Positions 1-8,334 of a DNA stretch of 64,000 nt are shown here, one piece after another (position 1 is the stretch's first letter; every line of letters starts with the position of its first letter). The position numbers and the translations under genes were made by a program. This DNA comes from Chloracidobacterium sp. (GTDB lineage Bacteria; Acidobacteriota; Blastocatellia; Pyrinomonadales; Pyrinomonadaceae), in assembly GCA_016712045.1 (NCBI GenBank), contig JADJRV010000002.1, positions 124,001 through 188,000 of the forward strand. The letters run 5' to 3'. The notes beneath the pieces were generated by a model. That model made no database searches, was not told the DNA's origin, and worked only from the letters and a program-made list of their open reading frames with translations.

Positions 1-1336
1 ATGCTTTGACCTTTGCCGTCGCCGAGTGTCCCTCGGGCGGGCCGGCTTTGATTGAGAACGCCGTCGCATTGTCGCCCCAATCAGAACGCCAGAATACAAC
101 CTCGTGATCCGCGAAATAATGCCATTTGGATTGCTGTTCGATCGGCACGGCCTTGATCGCAGGGTTGTACCAGATGAATGTCCAAAACTCCTCCGCATTG
201 ACCTGGCCCTTAGCCTTTAGCCAATCGGCAACGCCTTGAGCTTCGGCATTTCCGTAGCGGTTCGCAAGGTTGTAGAGAATGTTGTAATTGGTGCGGAACT
301 TGCCGTTTATGCGCTCGCGTTCGTAGTCGTTCCCTTTTCGAGCACGCGTGATCGGCCCGGCATATATATCACCGTAATCGAAATTAAATTCGCCGCCGGG
401 CAATGTTGAATGGGCAACGTATTTATGAGCCAGCTTCATTCCGGGCGTCGTCGCATAAAGATCTTCGCCTGTTGCGCGCAAATGAGCGTCCATATAATGC
501 ACCATCCACGGCGTTGAGAAGATCCAATATTCCATACTCTCGTAGAAATAACCGTCTTCGGTGTATGTCGCCAAAACGCGGTCATAGATCGCCCGCGAAG
601 TGGCCGCCCAGTCTTTCGCCTCGTCCGTTTCGCCCATCAACGCATAAGCCGTCACAGCGAGGCCGGTGATCGGGATGAACGTGTGATTTTGGCTGTACGC
701 GAATGATTTGCCCGACTTTGGCTTGAAGAATTCGTAGAGCAGTCTCGCCTGTTTGATCAATTTACCGCGATACTTGTCGCGTTCCGCAGGTGTCAGATCG
801 TTGTAGAGCAGATCGTATGCCCAGCCCATGCCGTATAGGAGATGTCCTGCGGCAAGATCGACGTTCGGCTTGTTATACGCGTAGCCCCAGACGTCGTACG
901 ACACGGCGGCGTCCATATATTTCTTGGCGGCATCGAGATATTTCTTGTCGCCCGTGATCTTATATACAAATGCAGCCTCGGCGATACCAATTCCGACCTC
1001 ATTTTGAACGCGCCGTTCCTCAGCCGGCGGCTGTGGCGGCGCGACCGTAAGTGCCCGGACACGCGAAAGTGCCGTCTGCCACATCTCTTTTTGCGTCACC
1101 GTTTTTTCTTTCAGCTTGTCGATCTCGGCCTGCGTCATAAAAACGCGCGGATGCACGCCGACGAGTTCGGACCGCAAACTCGAAGGCTTACTTTTCGCGA
1201 TAGCGATCAGCGGATGCTCGCCTTTTAGCCGCGCGTTCGCTTCGCGTTCGGCTTTGAGTTCCTGGCTGTCCTGCGAAAATGCCGCCGTCACCACTATCGA
1301 AATTAACAGAGCAAGTGCCCCAAATCTTTTTGACAT
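1..1336 (-). CDS. Heparinase II/III-like polysaccharide lyase, 3' end cut by window edge
   Basis: The minus-strand frame is open from an ATG at 1336 to the window edge, about 445 codons. It starts MSKRFGALALLISIVV and ends its hydrophobic run near residue 21, so it should be exported. A segment HPRVFMTQAEIDKLKEK and then an alpha-helical toroid-like stretch with SQNHTF and a later YESMEYW match the N-terminal half of heparinase II/III-like and DUF4962 lyases, which cleave uronic-acid polysaccharides by beta-elimination. The C-terminal beta-sandwich would lie outside the window. It follows the SDR gene by 24 bases and probably shares its transcript. The substrate (alginate, glycosaminoglycan or other uronan) cannot be told. 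Confidence 0.75.
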   Translation of the reverse strand, partial: MSKRFGALALLISIVVTAAFSQDSQELKAEREANARLKGEHPLIAIAKSKPSSLRSELVGVHPRVFMTQAEIDKLKEKTVTQKEMWQTALSRVRALTVAPPQPPAEERRVQNEVGIGIAEAAFVYKITGDKKYLDAAKKYMDAAVSYDVWGYAYNKPNVDLAAGHLLYGMGWAYDLLYNDLTPAERDKYRGKLIKQARLLYEFFKPKSGKSFAYSQNHTFIPITGLAVTAYALMGETDEAKDWAATSRAIYDRVLATYTEDGYFYESMEYWIFSTPWMVHYMDAHLRATGEDLYATTPGMKLAHKYVAHSTLPGGEFNFDYGDIYAGPITRARKGNDYERERINGKFRTNYNILYNLANRYGNAEAQGVADWLKAKGQVNAEEFWTFIWYNPAIKAVPIEQQSKWHYFADHEVVFWRSDWGDNATAFSIKAGPPEGHSATAKVKA

Positions 1337-1360
1337 AATTCTCAAAGCTCCGCGCTTGTT

Positions 1361-2128
1361 TTAGTCCATCAAAAGTCCGCCATTGATCTCGATCGTCTCG
1401 CCGCAGAGATAGCTCGCAGCATCGGACGCAAGAAATGCTATAACGCTAGCGACTTCGCTCGATTTGCCTTCGCGGCCCATCGGTATTGCTTTTCGCAGAT
1501 TGTCCATCGTCTCTGAGGTCGTAAAAGTCTCGTGGTACGGCGTATCGATCACGCCCGGCGAAACGGCGTTAATGCGAATTCCTTGCTGAGCAAATTCTTT
1601 CGCGAGGCCTTTGGTCATCGTCAACATCGCAGCTTTGGCTGACGAATAATGGATCGAACCGGGAGCTCCGCCATTGCGACCGGCGATCGACGTGACGTTG
1701 ATGATCACGCCCGAGCCTTTTTCGAGCATCTTCGGAATAACGGCCTGTGCGGCAAAGAAAGCGCTCGTCGCGTTTAGATTCAACACCTCGTTCCAACGCT
1801 GCTCGGTCATTTCGAGCGTCTTGAGGCGTTCGATGAGCGAACCGGCGTTGTTGATGAGAATGTCGACAGGCCCGAGGCCGTTTTCGACCTCGCCGATCAT
1901 CTGTCCGATCGCCGCGTTTTCGGTAACGTCGGCCTTGATCGCGATCGCCTTGGCGTCGCTTGCTTCGATCGCCGCAACCGCCGCTTCCGCACCTGCACTG
2001 TTGTTGTTGTATGTGATCGCAACGGAGGCTCCGCATTGACCAAAAAGCTCGGCCGTCGCTCGGCCAATTCCGCTTGACGCTCCCGTAACAAGAACAACTT
2101 TACCTGTAAAATCAAAGAAATTATGCAT
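1361..2128 (-). CDS. SDR-family oxidoreductase, probable sugar-acid reductase/dehydrogenase
   Basis: A 255-residue classical short-chain dehydrogenase/reductase. The N-terminal TGASSGIGRA nucleotide motif, the NNAG motif, the catalytic YSSAK (Tyr-x3-Lys) and the C-terminal SYLCGETIEINGG segment are all present, so the Rossmann enzyme looks complete and cytoplasmic. The start overlaps the stop of the MFS gene by 8 bases, which indicates translational coupling. With a hexuronate-type transporter before it and a polysaccharide lyase after it, a role in reducing the unsaturated uronate released by the lyase (as in DEH reductases) is a reasonable inference. FabG-like enzymes have the same motifs, so the substrate is not certain. 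Confidence 0.85.
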   Translation of the reverse strand: MHNFFDFTGKVVLVTGASSGIGRATAELFGQCGASVAITYNNNSAGAEAAVAAIEASDAKAIAIKADVTENAAIGQMIGEVENGLGPVDILINNAGSLIERLKTLEMTEQRWNEVLNLNATSAFFAAQAVIPKMLEKGSGVIINVTSIAGRNGGAPGSIHYSSAKAAMLTMTKGLAKEFAQQGIRINAVSPGVIDTPYHETFTTSETMDNLRKAIPMGREGKSSEVASVIAFLASDAASYLCGETIEINGGLLMD

Positions 2129-3461
2129 ATTTTGCTCCAGAATTCTCTATCGTTGAAATTTTTACCTTTCTAATATTTCCGGCAAGTGCGAACAGAACAA
2201 TTGTCCCGATCGGAGCCAGCAAACCGGCCGTTACCAGCACCGGCGTGTACGAAAAATTATCGACGACCCAGCCCGTCGAAAAAATAAATATCATTGAACC
2301 AATGCCTGCACCCGTACCACCAAGCCCGGCGACCGACCCTACGGCACTTGTCGGGAAAAAGTCGCTCGGCAGCGTCTGCACGTTGTTGATCCAGACCTGA
2401 AATCCAAAAAGGACCACCCCGATCAAAATCAACGCGGTCATAGAATCGGGCGTAAATGCGGCGGCAATACCCGCCGGCATCAATAAAGCACCAAAACCGA
2501 TCACGGCTTTCCGGGCCGAATTTACCGACCATCCTTTGCTGATCAAGAAACCGGATAACCATCCGCCAAATAAGCTGCCGGCGTCAGCGGCGACATACGG
2601 AACCCACGCGAACAGCCCTATCTGCTTGAGGTCGAAACCGTGAACCTTGTAAAGGAAAAGCGGCAGCCAAGTGATGTATAACCACCAGATCGGGTCGACG
2701 AGAAATCGTGCGGCGACTATTGCCCAAGTTTGACGAAATTTAAGTAGTTCTAACCAGCCCATCGGGGCGTCCGTCGATATCTCAGCGGCTGGTGTTTCGT
2801 TTTCTCTTATTACGGCTAGTTCGTTTGCAGTGAGCCACTTGTGAGTTTCGGGTTTGTCATAAATGAGCCACCAGACAGCAAGCCACGCGAATCCGAGTGC
2901 CCCTGTGACAACAAATACCTGTTGCCAATGGCCAAAATATGCGTAGAGCCCAACGATGACTGGAGGAGCAACTATCGATCCGATCGCAGCCCCGCTGTTG
3001 AATATCGCCATGCCAAACGCACGCTGTCGGGCGGGAAACCATTCGGCGACGGTCTTGGCTGCACCTGGCCAGTTGCCCGCTTCGCCGAGGCCGAGCACAA
3101 ATCGAAACGCGCTCAAACTGCGAATGCCGACCGAAAATGCATGTGCCATCGCCGCTAGCGACCACACGACGATCGAGATGGTAAATCCTTTCTTAATGCC
3201 AACGCGATCGTATAGCTTGCCCGACAGCGACTGGCTGATCGTATACGCCAGCAAAAACCACGTCGCGATCCCGCCAAATTCTGTGTTGGTCAGATTGAGG
3301 TCTTTTGTAATTACCGGAGCGAGAACCGAGATCGTCAGCCGGTCGATATAATTGATCAACGTCGCAAAAAATATCAGGCCGACTATGACCCAGCGGAGGC
3401 CGTGGATCTTAAAACCGCCTTCGAAGTCCGGGGTTTGGTTTAGCACCTTGTCGTCGATCAT
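2121..3461 (-). CDS. MFS transporter, hexuronate/anion:cation symporter type
   Basis: About 446 residues from the ATG at 3461, with twelve hydrophobic segments. The N-terminal NYIDRLTISVLAP and the KLYDRVGIKKG loop are typical of the anion:cation symporter family that contains ExuT/GarP sugar-acid transporters. The frame is open upstream to 3497, but 3461 is preferred because GAAAG lies just before it and the family normally begins with a short polar leader before WVIVGL. It is the first gene of the SDR/lyase transcript and has a LacI-type operator 70 bases upstream. It most likely imports the uronate produced by extracellular polysaccharide cleavage. Confidence 0.85.
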   Translation of the reverse strand: MIDDKVLNQTPDFEGGFKIHGLRWVIVGLIFFATLINYIDRLTISVLAPVITKDLNLTNTEFGGIATWFLLAYTISQSLSGKLYDRVGIKKGFTISIVVWSLAAMAHAFSVGIRSLSAFRFVLGLGEAGNWPGAAKTVAEWFPARQRAFGMAIFNSGAAIGSIVAPPVIVGLYAYFGHWQQVFVVTGALGFAWLAVWWLIYDKPETHKWLTANELAVIRENETPAAEISTDAPMGWLELLKFRQTWAIVAARFLVDPIWWLYITWLPLFLYKVHGFDLKQIGLFAWVPYVAADAGSLFGGWLSGFLISKGWSVNSARKAVIGFGALLMPAGIAAAFTPDSMTALILIGVVLFGFQVWINNVQTLPSDFFPTSAVGSVAGLGGTGAGIGSMIFIFSTGWVVDNFSYTPVLVTAGLLAPIGTIVLFALAGNIRKVKISTIENSGAKYA

Positions 3462-3530
3462 AAATAACTTTCGAAACGTATAACTGCAGTTCGGCAAATT
3501 TAACGAGATCTACATCTCGGCATAAAAATA

Positions 3531-3544
3531 TGTTAAGGTTAACA
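3531..3544. promoter_or_regulatory. Predicted LacI-family operator in front of the transporter operon
   Basis: TGTTAAGGTTAACA is a perfect 14-bp palindrome in the short gap between the regulator stop and the transporter start. It has the same half-site, TGTTAA, as the site before the regulator gene. A small hairpin CGAGAT-ctac-ATCTCG (3504-3519) lies between this operator and the transporter start. Confidence 0.65.
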
Positions 3545-3583
3545 GACGACGCCGCAAAATCGACTTCGCCCCACTAACTAGCT

Positions 3584-4660
3584 TTATCGTCGTTTCACTC
3601 CTGAAGATTCTCGCACTATTAGGTCGCAGTCCAAGATGCGTTCACGTCGCGAAATGTTAGCCCGTCCCGTAATGCGTTCGAGCAGCATCTCGGCCGCGAT
3701 CTGCCCCTCGGCACGCATTGGCTGTCGCACGGTTGTCAGCGAAGGCGACATTCTAGCCGCGAGCGGAATGTCGTCAAACCCGACGATCGCAATGTCGTCC
3801 GGGATCCGAAGCCCCGCGTCATTGATCGCACTCATCGCTCCGATAGCCGTAAAATCGTTACGTGCAAAAACGGCGGTCGGCGGATCGGGAAGCGACAGCA
3901 AACGCTTCATTCCTTCAAAGCCGATCTCCTCGGTCGAGTATCCCGACACGTCCGTGTCGCCTTCGCTGCGGCCGGTGACCAGCCGTTCGTCAATGGCAAT
4001 TCCGTGATGTTCGAGTGCCTTTAGATAGCCTTGCAGACGTTTGAGATGCGCACCGCTGCCGAGATTTGCCCCAATAAATGCTATACGTTTGTGCCCGAGA
4101 TCGATCAGATGCTGTGTTGCTTCAAAGCCGCCTTTCAGATTGTCCGGCGAGACAAGATCGATGTTCTTATGCTGAAAATCCCGGCCGATCGCGACCACGG
4201 GAATATTCGTTTCGACCAATCCGCGAAGATACAGGTCGCCGCCTTCATTCGATCGCGTTGCGACGATAATTCCGTCCACACTATGATTCGCAAGCGATTC
4301 GAACGCGATTACGTCTTCTTTTGCTCCGTATTCGCTGATACAAATAAACAGATTAAAGCCCTGATCCAACAGTGTCTCTCGCACCGCACGAGCAAGCTCG
4401 GTCGAATACGGATTTGAAATATCTCCGAGCACAAGCCCGACCGTTTCGGTAAACTGGCGTTTCAGACTACGTGCCAAGCCGTTGCGGCGATAATTTAGAT
4501 CCTTAACGGCTTTCAACACCTTTTGCCGCGTTTCTTCGCTGACATACCCGTCGCCGCTCACCACCCGCGAAACCGTCATCGTAGCAACCCCAACCGCCTC
4601 GGCGATGTCGCTAAGCGTTGCTTTTCTTTTTCTCGTGTATTGCTTTTTTGTGACGGTCAT
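3584..4660 (-). CDS. LacI-family transcriptional regulator
   Basis: A 358-residue repressor. The N-terminal HTH reads KATLSDIAEAVGVATMTVSR followed by the hinge region, and then a periplasmic-binding-protein-like effector domain with the VGLVLGDISNPY and VGFDDIPLA motifs expected in the family. It lies directly upstream of the transporter-SDR-lyase genes in the same orientation. Matching palindromes stand in front of this gene and of the transporter, so it very likely represses both and is released by a sugar acid. The effector cannot be deduced. Confidence 0.9.
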   Translation of the reverse strand: MTVTKKQYTRKRKATLSDIAEAVGVATMTVSRVVSGDGYVSEETRQKVLKAVKDLNYRRNGLARSLKRQFTETVGLVLGDISNPYSTELARAVRETLLDQGFNLFICISEYGAKEDVIAFESLANHSVDGIIVATRSNEGGDLYLRGLVETNIPVVAIGRDFQHKNIDLVSPDNLKGGFEATQHLIDLGHKRIAFIGANLGSGAHLKRLQGYLKALEHHGIAIDERLVTGRSEGDTDVSGYSTEEIGFEGMKRLLSLPDPPTAVFARNDFTAIGAMSAINDAGLRIPDDIAIVGFDDIPLAARMSPSLTTVRQPMRAEGQIAAEMLLERITGRANISRRERILDCDLIVRESSGVKRR

Positions 4661-4670
4661 GTGTGAATTA

Positions 4671-4684
4671 TGTTAACGATAACA
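4671..4684. promoter_or_regulatory. Predicted LacI-family operator, autoregulatory
   Basis: TGTTAACGATAACA, a near-perfect 14-bp palindrome with the central CG typical of LacI-family operators, 10 bases upstream of the regulator start. It shares its half-sites with the palindrome at 3531-3544. Confidence 0.7.
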
Positions 4685-4752
4685 CAATAGGTTTACCCTT
4701 GCAAACCGGAATCAGTAGCCTTACGTCGTCAGAACCGATGAAAGCAAACAAA

Positions 4753-4789
4753 AAAGGCCGCCCCGAAATTAACTTTCTAGACGGCCTTT
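4753..4789 (-). terminator. Intrinsic terminator, probably the original tRNA-Asn terminator
   Basis: An AAAGGCCG/CGGCCTTT stem with a long loop, followed on the minus strand by a T-rich tract. It stands just beyond the tRNA-Asn 3'-half repeat in the direction of tRNA transcription. This fits the terminator of the tRNA before the island separated the two. Confidence 0.6.
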
Positions 4790-4793
4790 CGAT

Positions 4794-4840
4794 ATTGGCT
4801 CCGCAGGTAAGACTCGAACTTACAACCCTTCGGTTAACAG
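4794..4840 (-). repeat. Distal att repeat: 3' half of tRNA-Asn
   Basis: Forty-seven bases identical to 61841-61887, covering the anticodon loop through the encoded CCA end of tRNA-Asn on the minus strand. The 5' half of the tRNA is absent, so this copy cannot make a tRNA. The match stops at 4841, where the sequence differs from the intact gene. It is the far attachment-site copy left by integration. Confidence 0.9.
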
Positions 4841-4940
4841 AAGGACATCCTCACGGCGTCTGAGTGTCAGGGAGTGTTATTAACGTTAATTATTGCAAGG
4901 GGTTGCACATAATCCAGGTGCTCAGTACTACTCAGCGATT

Positions 4941-4993
4941 TTGTGTCATATCTGGTGCGATTTTCACTAGTTATGTCACAATCCACGTCACAA
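4941..4993. repeat. Left-end arm-type repeats (TATGWCACAA class)
   Basis: Three related 10-mers: TATGACACAA on the minus strand (4941-4950), TATGTCACAA (4972-4981) and CACGTCACAA (4984-4993). The 15-mer TTATGTCACAATCCA at 4971-4985 recurs exactly at 61773-61787 inside the other end of the island. The location suggests integrase arm-binding or excisionase sites. Confidence 0.55.
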
Positions 4994-5130
4994 TAAATTC
5001 GCGAGGAACATGTGATTACAAATTCTTTTTAGCGAATTATCACAATTGGAAGAATTTTGGGAAGTTGTTGCACCAATGTTGCACACGATTTGTCCAGGGA
5101 CTCCGAATATTTTAAGCCGTCTGAAAAGGA

Positions 5131-5439
5131 TCAACTTACGATTTTCTTAGTCTTTCGCTCACGACCTTCGAGAAACGGTATTAGGTGCTTCTCGACAGAA
5201 TATGGCAGTCAGTTTCCGACCCTGAAAAAGCCAATGACACTATTCTTCCTCATTCGCCAGAGCGTGACTTCGGAGACTCTGCAATACGCGGCAGCCTCTT
5301 TCGTATTCAGAAGCCCTTGACGTTCAGGTGGCTTTTCAACAAGTGCTGTTGTCTCTTCGCGGGGTTCTAATGCAGACCGGATCTCTTCGCGTATGATTCG
5401 TCGCAGCGTCCTTTCAATTTCCTCAAGCAATTCGTGCAT
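5131..5439 (-). pseudogene. Excisionase-like HTH protein with in-frame TGA
   Basis: A MerR/HTH_17-type DNA-binding protein. After a helical N-terminus it has LLNTKEAAAYCRVSEVTLWR, the usual excisionase HTH, and then GFFRVGN. A TGA at 5209-5211 interrupts it. The same frame continues with LPYSVEKHLIPFLEGRERK to a stop at 5131, which reads as the natural C-terminus, giving about 102 residues. A GGAG precedes the ATG at 5439. One transition (CGA to TGA) would explain the stop. Its place beside the left att repeat suits a Xis. If the stop is real, excision may be impaired. Confidence 0.7.
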
Positions 5440-5563
5440 TTGAGCTCCGGGTCAAAATCGGATCAATCCAATAGCTAAATGGTAACACCCATTCAGGCGG
5501 GCATCCTTGAATGTCCCTTTTTCAATTCACACTCAGATTTACACCAAATATTTTTGTTTTTGG

Positions 5564-6247
5564 TCAGTCAAGCTGGTCGATGATCGGAGATGTGCGTTCA
5601 TATTCGATTGCTGTGAGATAGTCATCAGGCTTGTTCACATTTAAGAAAAAACGGTTTGTGCCCCGTAGATCTTCATACTCGGCAAAATTGAGAATTCGTG
5701 TATTTAGTCTGGTGGCTAGATTCTGAAGCCGCCAATTGCCCTCTGTTATCATTTTCCTGACCTCGGGCAAACAATGGTGGGGACGGAAAAGCCCACAAAG
5801 CGGCTGAATGCGTCCATCGGGTTGTTCTGCGAAAACAGTGTCGGCACTGTTGTCCGGCGAGTCTGCGAATTGCTCGACTATTGATCTCATTCTTATCAAC
5901 AACTCTTCGTTTACAAACGGGAGATCACAGGCGAGTATCGCGACCCATTCAGTTTTTGCGTGAAATAGAGCTGTGTAGAGGCCAATTATTGCACCTCGCG
6001 TGTTCGATCCGACCAGTTCGTCCTTAATTATCGGCAAAGAGGTAACATCGGCCGTCAAATTGCCGACTGCGTAAATAGGATCGGCTATTCGGGACAGAGT
6101 GTTCGCTGCTCGGTCAAGGAGCTTTTTGCCGCCGAGCCACAAATTTGGTTTGCTCCGACCCATTCGCCGGCTTTCGCCGCCGGCCAAGACAAAACCTTCG
6201 ATCAAATTCACGGAATTCCCAGAAATATGCTCATCATGTTGCTTCAT
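5564..6247 (-). CDS. mobA: Molybdenum cofactor guanylyltransferase
   Basis: MobA transfers GMP from GTP to molybdopterin, making the bis-MGD cofactor needed by DMSO-reductase-family enzymes such as the two encoded in this island. The nucleotide-binding LAGGESRRMGRSKP motif is near the N-terminus and the metal-binding ACDLPF segment follows. The frame is open to 6322, but the ATG at 6247 is preferred: it gives a normal N-terminus and overlaps the narK stop by 14 bases. It is the last gene of the narK-containing transcript. Confidence 0.88.
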   Translation of the reverse strand: MKQHDEHISGNSVNLIEGFVLAGGESRRMGRSKPNLWLGGKKLLDRAANTLSRIADPIYAVGNLTADVTSLPIIKDELVGSNTRGAIIGLYTALFHAKTEWVAILACDLPFVNEELLIRMRSIVEQFADSPDNSADTVFAEQPDGRIQPLCGLFRPHHCLPEVRKMITEGNWRLQNLATRLNTRILNFAEYEDLRGTNRFFLNVNKPDDYLTAIEYERTSPIIDQLD

Positions 6248-7418
6248 TCTTTGGCAAAGTTCTAATGAACCAAAAGTAATTGATCGCAAAACAAATGAGA
6301 GCGAATACAGAAAGAAAAACAAAGCCGAGCGTGTAGGTTCCTGTCAGGTCCTTAACAAGTCCAAGCTCGAGCGGCGGAAAGAAGCCGCCGAGCCCGCCAA
6401 AAGCCCCGACCAAACCTGTTACTGTCGCAGTCTCATTTGGGAAAAGCTGGGGCACAAGCTTAAAAACAGCCCCGTTGCCCAAGCCCAGTGCTGCGGCACA
6501 GCCTAGGGCTCCGATTGTAAACGGGACGATAGAGATAGAACTTAAAAGCAGCGAAAGGACGGCGATCGAGGCGAAAACACCGAGGAGGACCTTAGCTCCG
6601 CCAAATTTATCGGCCAAGATCCCGCCGACAGGTCGTAAAAAGGTTGCTACAAGCACAAATCCCGCCGTGCGAGCTCCGGCATCGGTTGGGGTCAAGTTAA
6701 AAATTTCCTTCAAAAAAGTTGGCAGGTATAAAGCTAGAGCGACAAAACCGCCGAATGTAAGGAAATAGAATAATGACAATATCCAGGCGTAACCCGAGGT
6801 CCTCAAAACGCTTAGATTTTGCTTCAGTGATTTAGGAACGGTCGTTACCGCAGCGTCTTGGGCAGAAAAATAGAACAAAATGCCCCAGCTAAGTGTAACT
6901 GCAGCGAAGATAAAGAAAACATTACGCCAGTCACCGAGCCAAATAGCTAGGACAGGGGCAAAGAACACGGCAATTGACTGGCCAATGTTGCCCATGCCGT
7001 AAACCCCAAGGGCGGTTCCTTGCTTTTCACGGCTGAACCATTTTGAGGTGAATCCGACTCCGACCGGAAAGGATGTTCCGGCGAGCCCGAGAAATAAGCC
7101 GAGGATCAGCAATTGTGTATAGCTTTGTGAAAAGCCGATCGCGATTGCGGGAACGGCTGAAAATACCAAGAGAGCCGAAAAGACGCGTCGACCGCCATAT
7201 TTGTCCGCCAGCATTCCCGCAAAAAGACGGCCGATCGAGCCAAGCAGGACAGGAATCGCGATCAAAAGGCTCTTTTCCTTTCCGGAGAGTCCATAAAGTT
7301 CGGTGAAGGTGGGGGCTAGTGCGGCGATAAGACCCCAGACGGCAAACGTGACGGCGAATGCAGTTGTCGAAAAAAAAAGTGCCCGAGCCGAGCCGGGCTG
7401 AAATGTTTTAATATCCAT
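6234..7418 (-). CDS. narK: Nitrate/nitrite MFS transporter, NarK type
   Basis: A 394-residue membrane protein with the nitrate/nitrite porter signatures. FAVWGLIAALAPTFTELYGL leads in, GMLADKYGGRRVF is the conserved loop after the first TM pair, GLAGTSFPVGVGFTSKWFS matches the first nitrate-signature region, and GLGNGAVFKLVPQLFP the second. NarK-family proteins import nitrate or exchange it for nitrite at the inner membrane. Its place behind a cytoplasmic Nas-type reductase and before mobA fits nitrate supply to that enzyme. Direction and substrate preference cannot be read from sequence. Confidence 0.9.
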   Translation of the reverse strand: MDIKTFQPGSARALFFSTTAFAVTFAVWGLIAALAPTFTELYGLSGKEKSLLIAIPVLLGSIGRLFAGMLADKYGGRRVFSALLVFSAVPAIAIGFSQSYTQLLILGLFLGLAGTSFPVGVGFTSKWFSREKQGTALGVYGMGNIGQSIAVFFAPVLAIWLGDWRNVFFIFAAVTLSWGILFYFSAQDAAVTTVPKSLKQNLSVLRTSGYAWILSLFYFLTFGGFVALALYLPTFLKEIFNLTPTDAGARTAGFVLVATFLRPVGGILADKFGGAKVLLGVFASIAVLSLLLSSISIVPFTIGALGCAAALGLGNGAVFKLVPQLFPNETATVTGLVGAFGGLGGFFPPLELGLVKDLTGTYTLGFVFLSVFALICFAINYFWFIRTLPKNEAT

Positions 7419-7517
7419 ACGTCTTAAACAACGTTTCCTTCAAGCCCTTTAACAATCTGGTACACGCGGAATCCAGAGCCAAGGCATCCACAAGCGTTGT
7501 AGTTCACAATAGGTAAC

Positions 7518-7763
7518 TCAGCGGGGTGCAACCGGTTTCCACCAAACGATTATGCTAAGTGCGATCAGCCAGCATAAACCAGAGGCAATGACGAGCGGCG
7601 TCAGTTGCGAGTAAGCATGTGCAAGAGCAGCCTCAACCGCCGCCGAGAGGATCCAGAGCTGAGCCACATTGATCATAACAAGCATCGCGAGACGGGCCTG
7701 CCAAACGGCGGCAAGTCCGCGGCTCTGTGGCCTTTGCGGCTTGGAGTTATCCTTCATGTCCAC
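7518..7763 (-). CDS. Small two-helix membrane protein (DUF6755-like)
   Basis: Eighty-one residues. A short basic N-terminus is followed by two hydrophobic segments separated by a short polar stretch (LVMINVAQLWILSAAVEAAL, then LVIASGLCWLIALSIIVWW). It overlaps the preceding Rieske gene by 17 bases. I believe it resembles the small DUF6755 proteins found beside Rieske and molybdoenzyme genes, but no catalytic motif is present. It may anchor the Fe-S subunits. Confidence 0.6.
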   Translation of the reverse strand: MDMKDNSKPQRPQSRGLAAVWQARLAMLVMINVAQLWILSAAVEAALAHAYSQLTPLVIASGLCWLIALSIIVWWKPVAPR

Positions 7764-8334
7764 GTACCTCCCTTTTCACCGCAAAAATCTCACCGTTAAT
7801 AGTTTCAAGCTCAATTCTGTCGAGCGGACGCGGCGGCGGTCCATATAACACCTCGCCGGTCTTGGAGTTGAATCCACCGTTGTGACAGGGGCATTCGAGA
7901 CGGTCGTTTTCTTGTGAATAGAAAACCGGGCAAGACAGATGTGTGCATTTCTGCCCAAAGGCAGCGTAGGTTCCGTCGGTTCCGCGTATTAGGATCGCAG
8001 TATCTTCCTTAGCCGGGTACGTAAAATTCAGAGCTGTTCCCGGTTCAATGCTCATTGCTCCGTCGATCTTTGCCGGAGCGAAGGGTTTTGGCGAACCGGC
8101 ATCATAGGCAGCTTTGCCAGCGAATCCGGCTGCGCCGACGAATAATGCGCTCGATGTCAAAAAAAGAAAGTTGCAGAATTCACGCCGGGTGACCTGTGCC
8201 TCGCTGTCGCGCTCATACGGAAACTCGGCCTGAAACGGAGCGGTCGCCTCACGGACGTTGTTTTCGTCCGATATTTCACCGTCTCCGGCCAGAATCTTTT
8301 TGACTGTTTCTTGATCGAATGCTTTAGAATTCAT
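7747..8334 (-). CDS. Rieske [2Fe-2S] protein of the Nas-type complex
   Basis: A 195-residue protein. About 60 polar residues precede a single hydrophobic anchor after RREF, and the Rieske domain follows with both ligand boxes, CTHLSC and CPCHNGGF, including the two Cys-His pairs. It would pass single electrons. It overlaps the ferredoxin gene upstream by 11 bases, so it is translated with the ferredoxin and the molybdoenzyme. A Rieske protein beside a Nas-type reductase, with no adjacent cytochrome b of the bc type, is unusual. Confidence 0.88.
   Translation of the reverse strand: MNSKAFDQETVKKILAGDGEISDENNVREATAPFQAEFPYERDSEAQVTRREFCNFLFLTSSALFVGAAGFAGKAAYDAGSPKPFAPAKIDGAMSIEPGTALNFTYPAKEDTAILIRGTDGTYAAFGQKCTHLSCPVFYSQENDRLECPCHNGGFNSKTGEVLYGPPPRPLDRIELETINGEIFAVKREVRGHEG

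Noticed and set aside
4663..4863. Open frame of 66 codons across the tRNA-Asn fragment
   Set aside because: It covers a terminator and the tRNA repeat and has no protein features.
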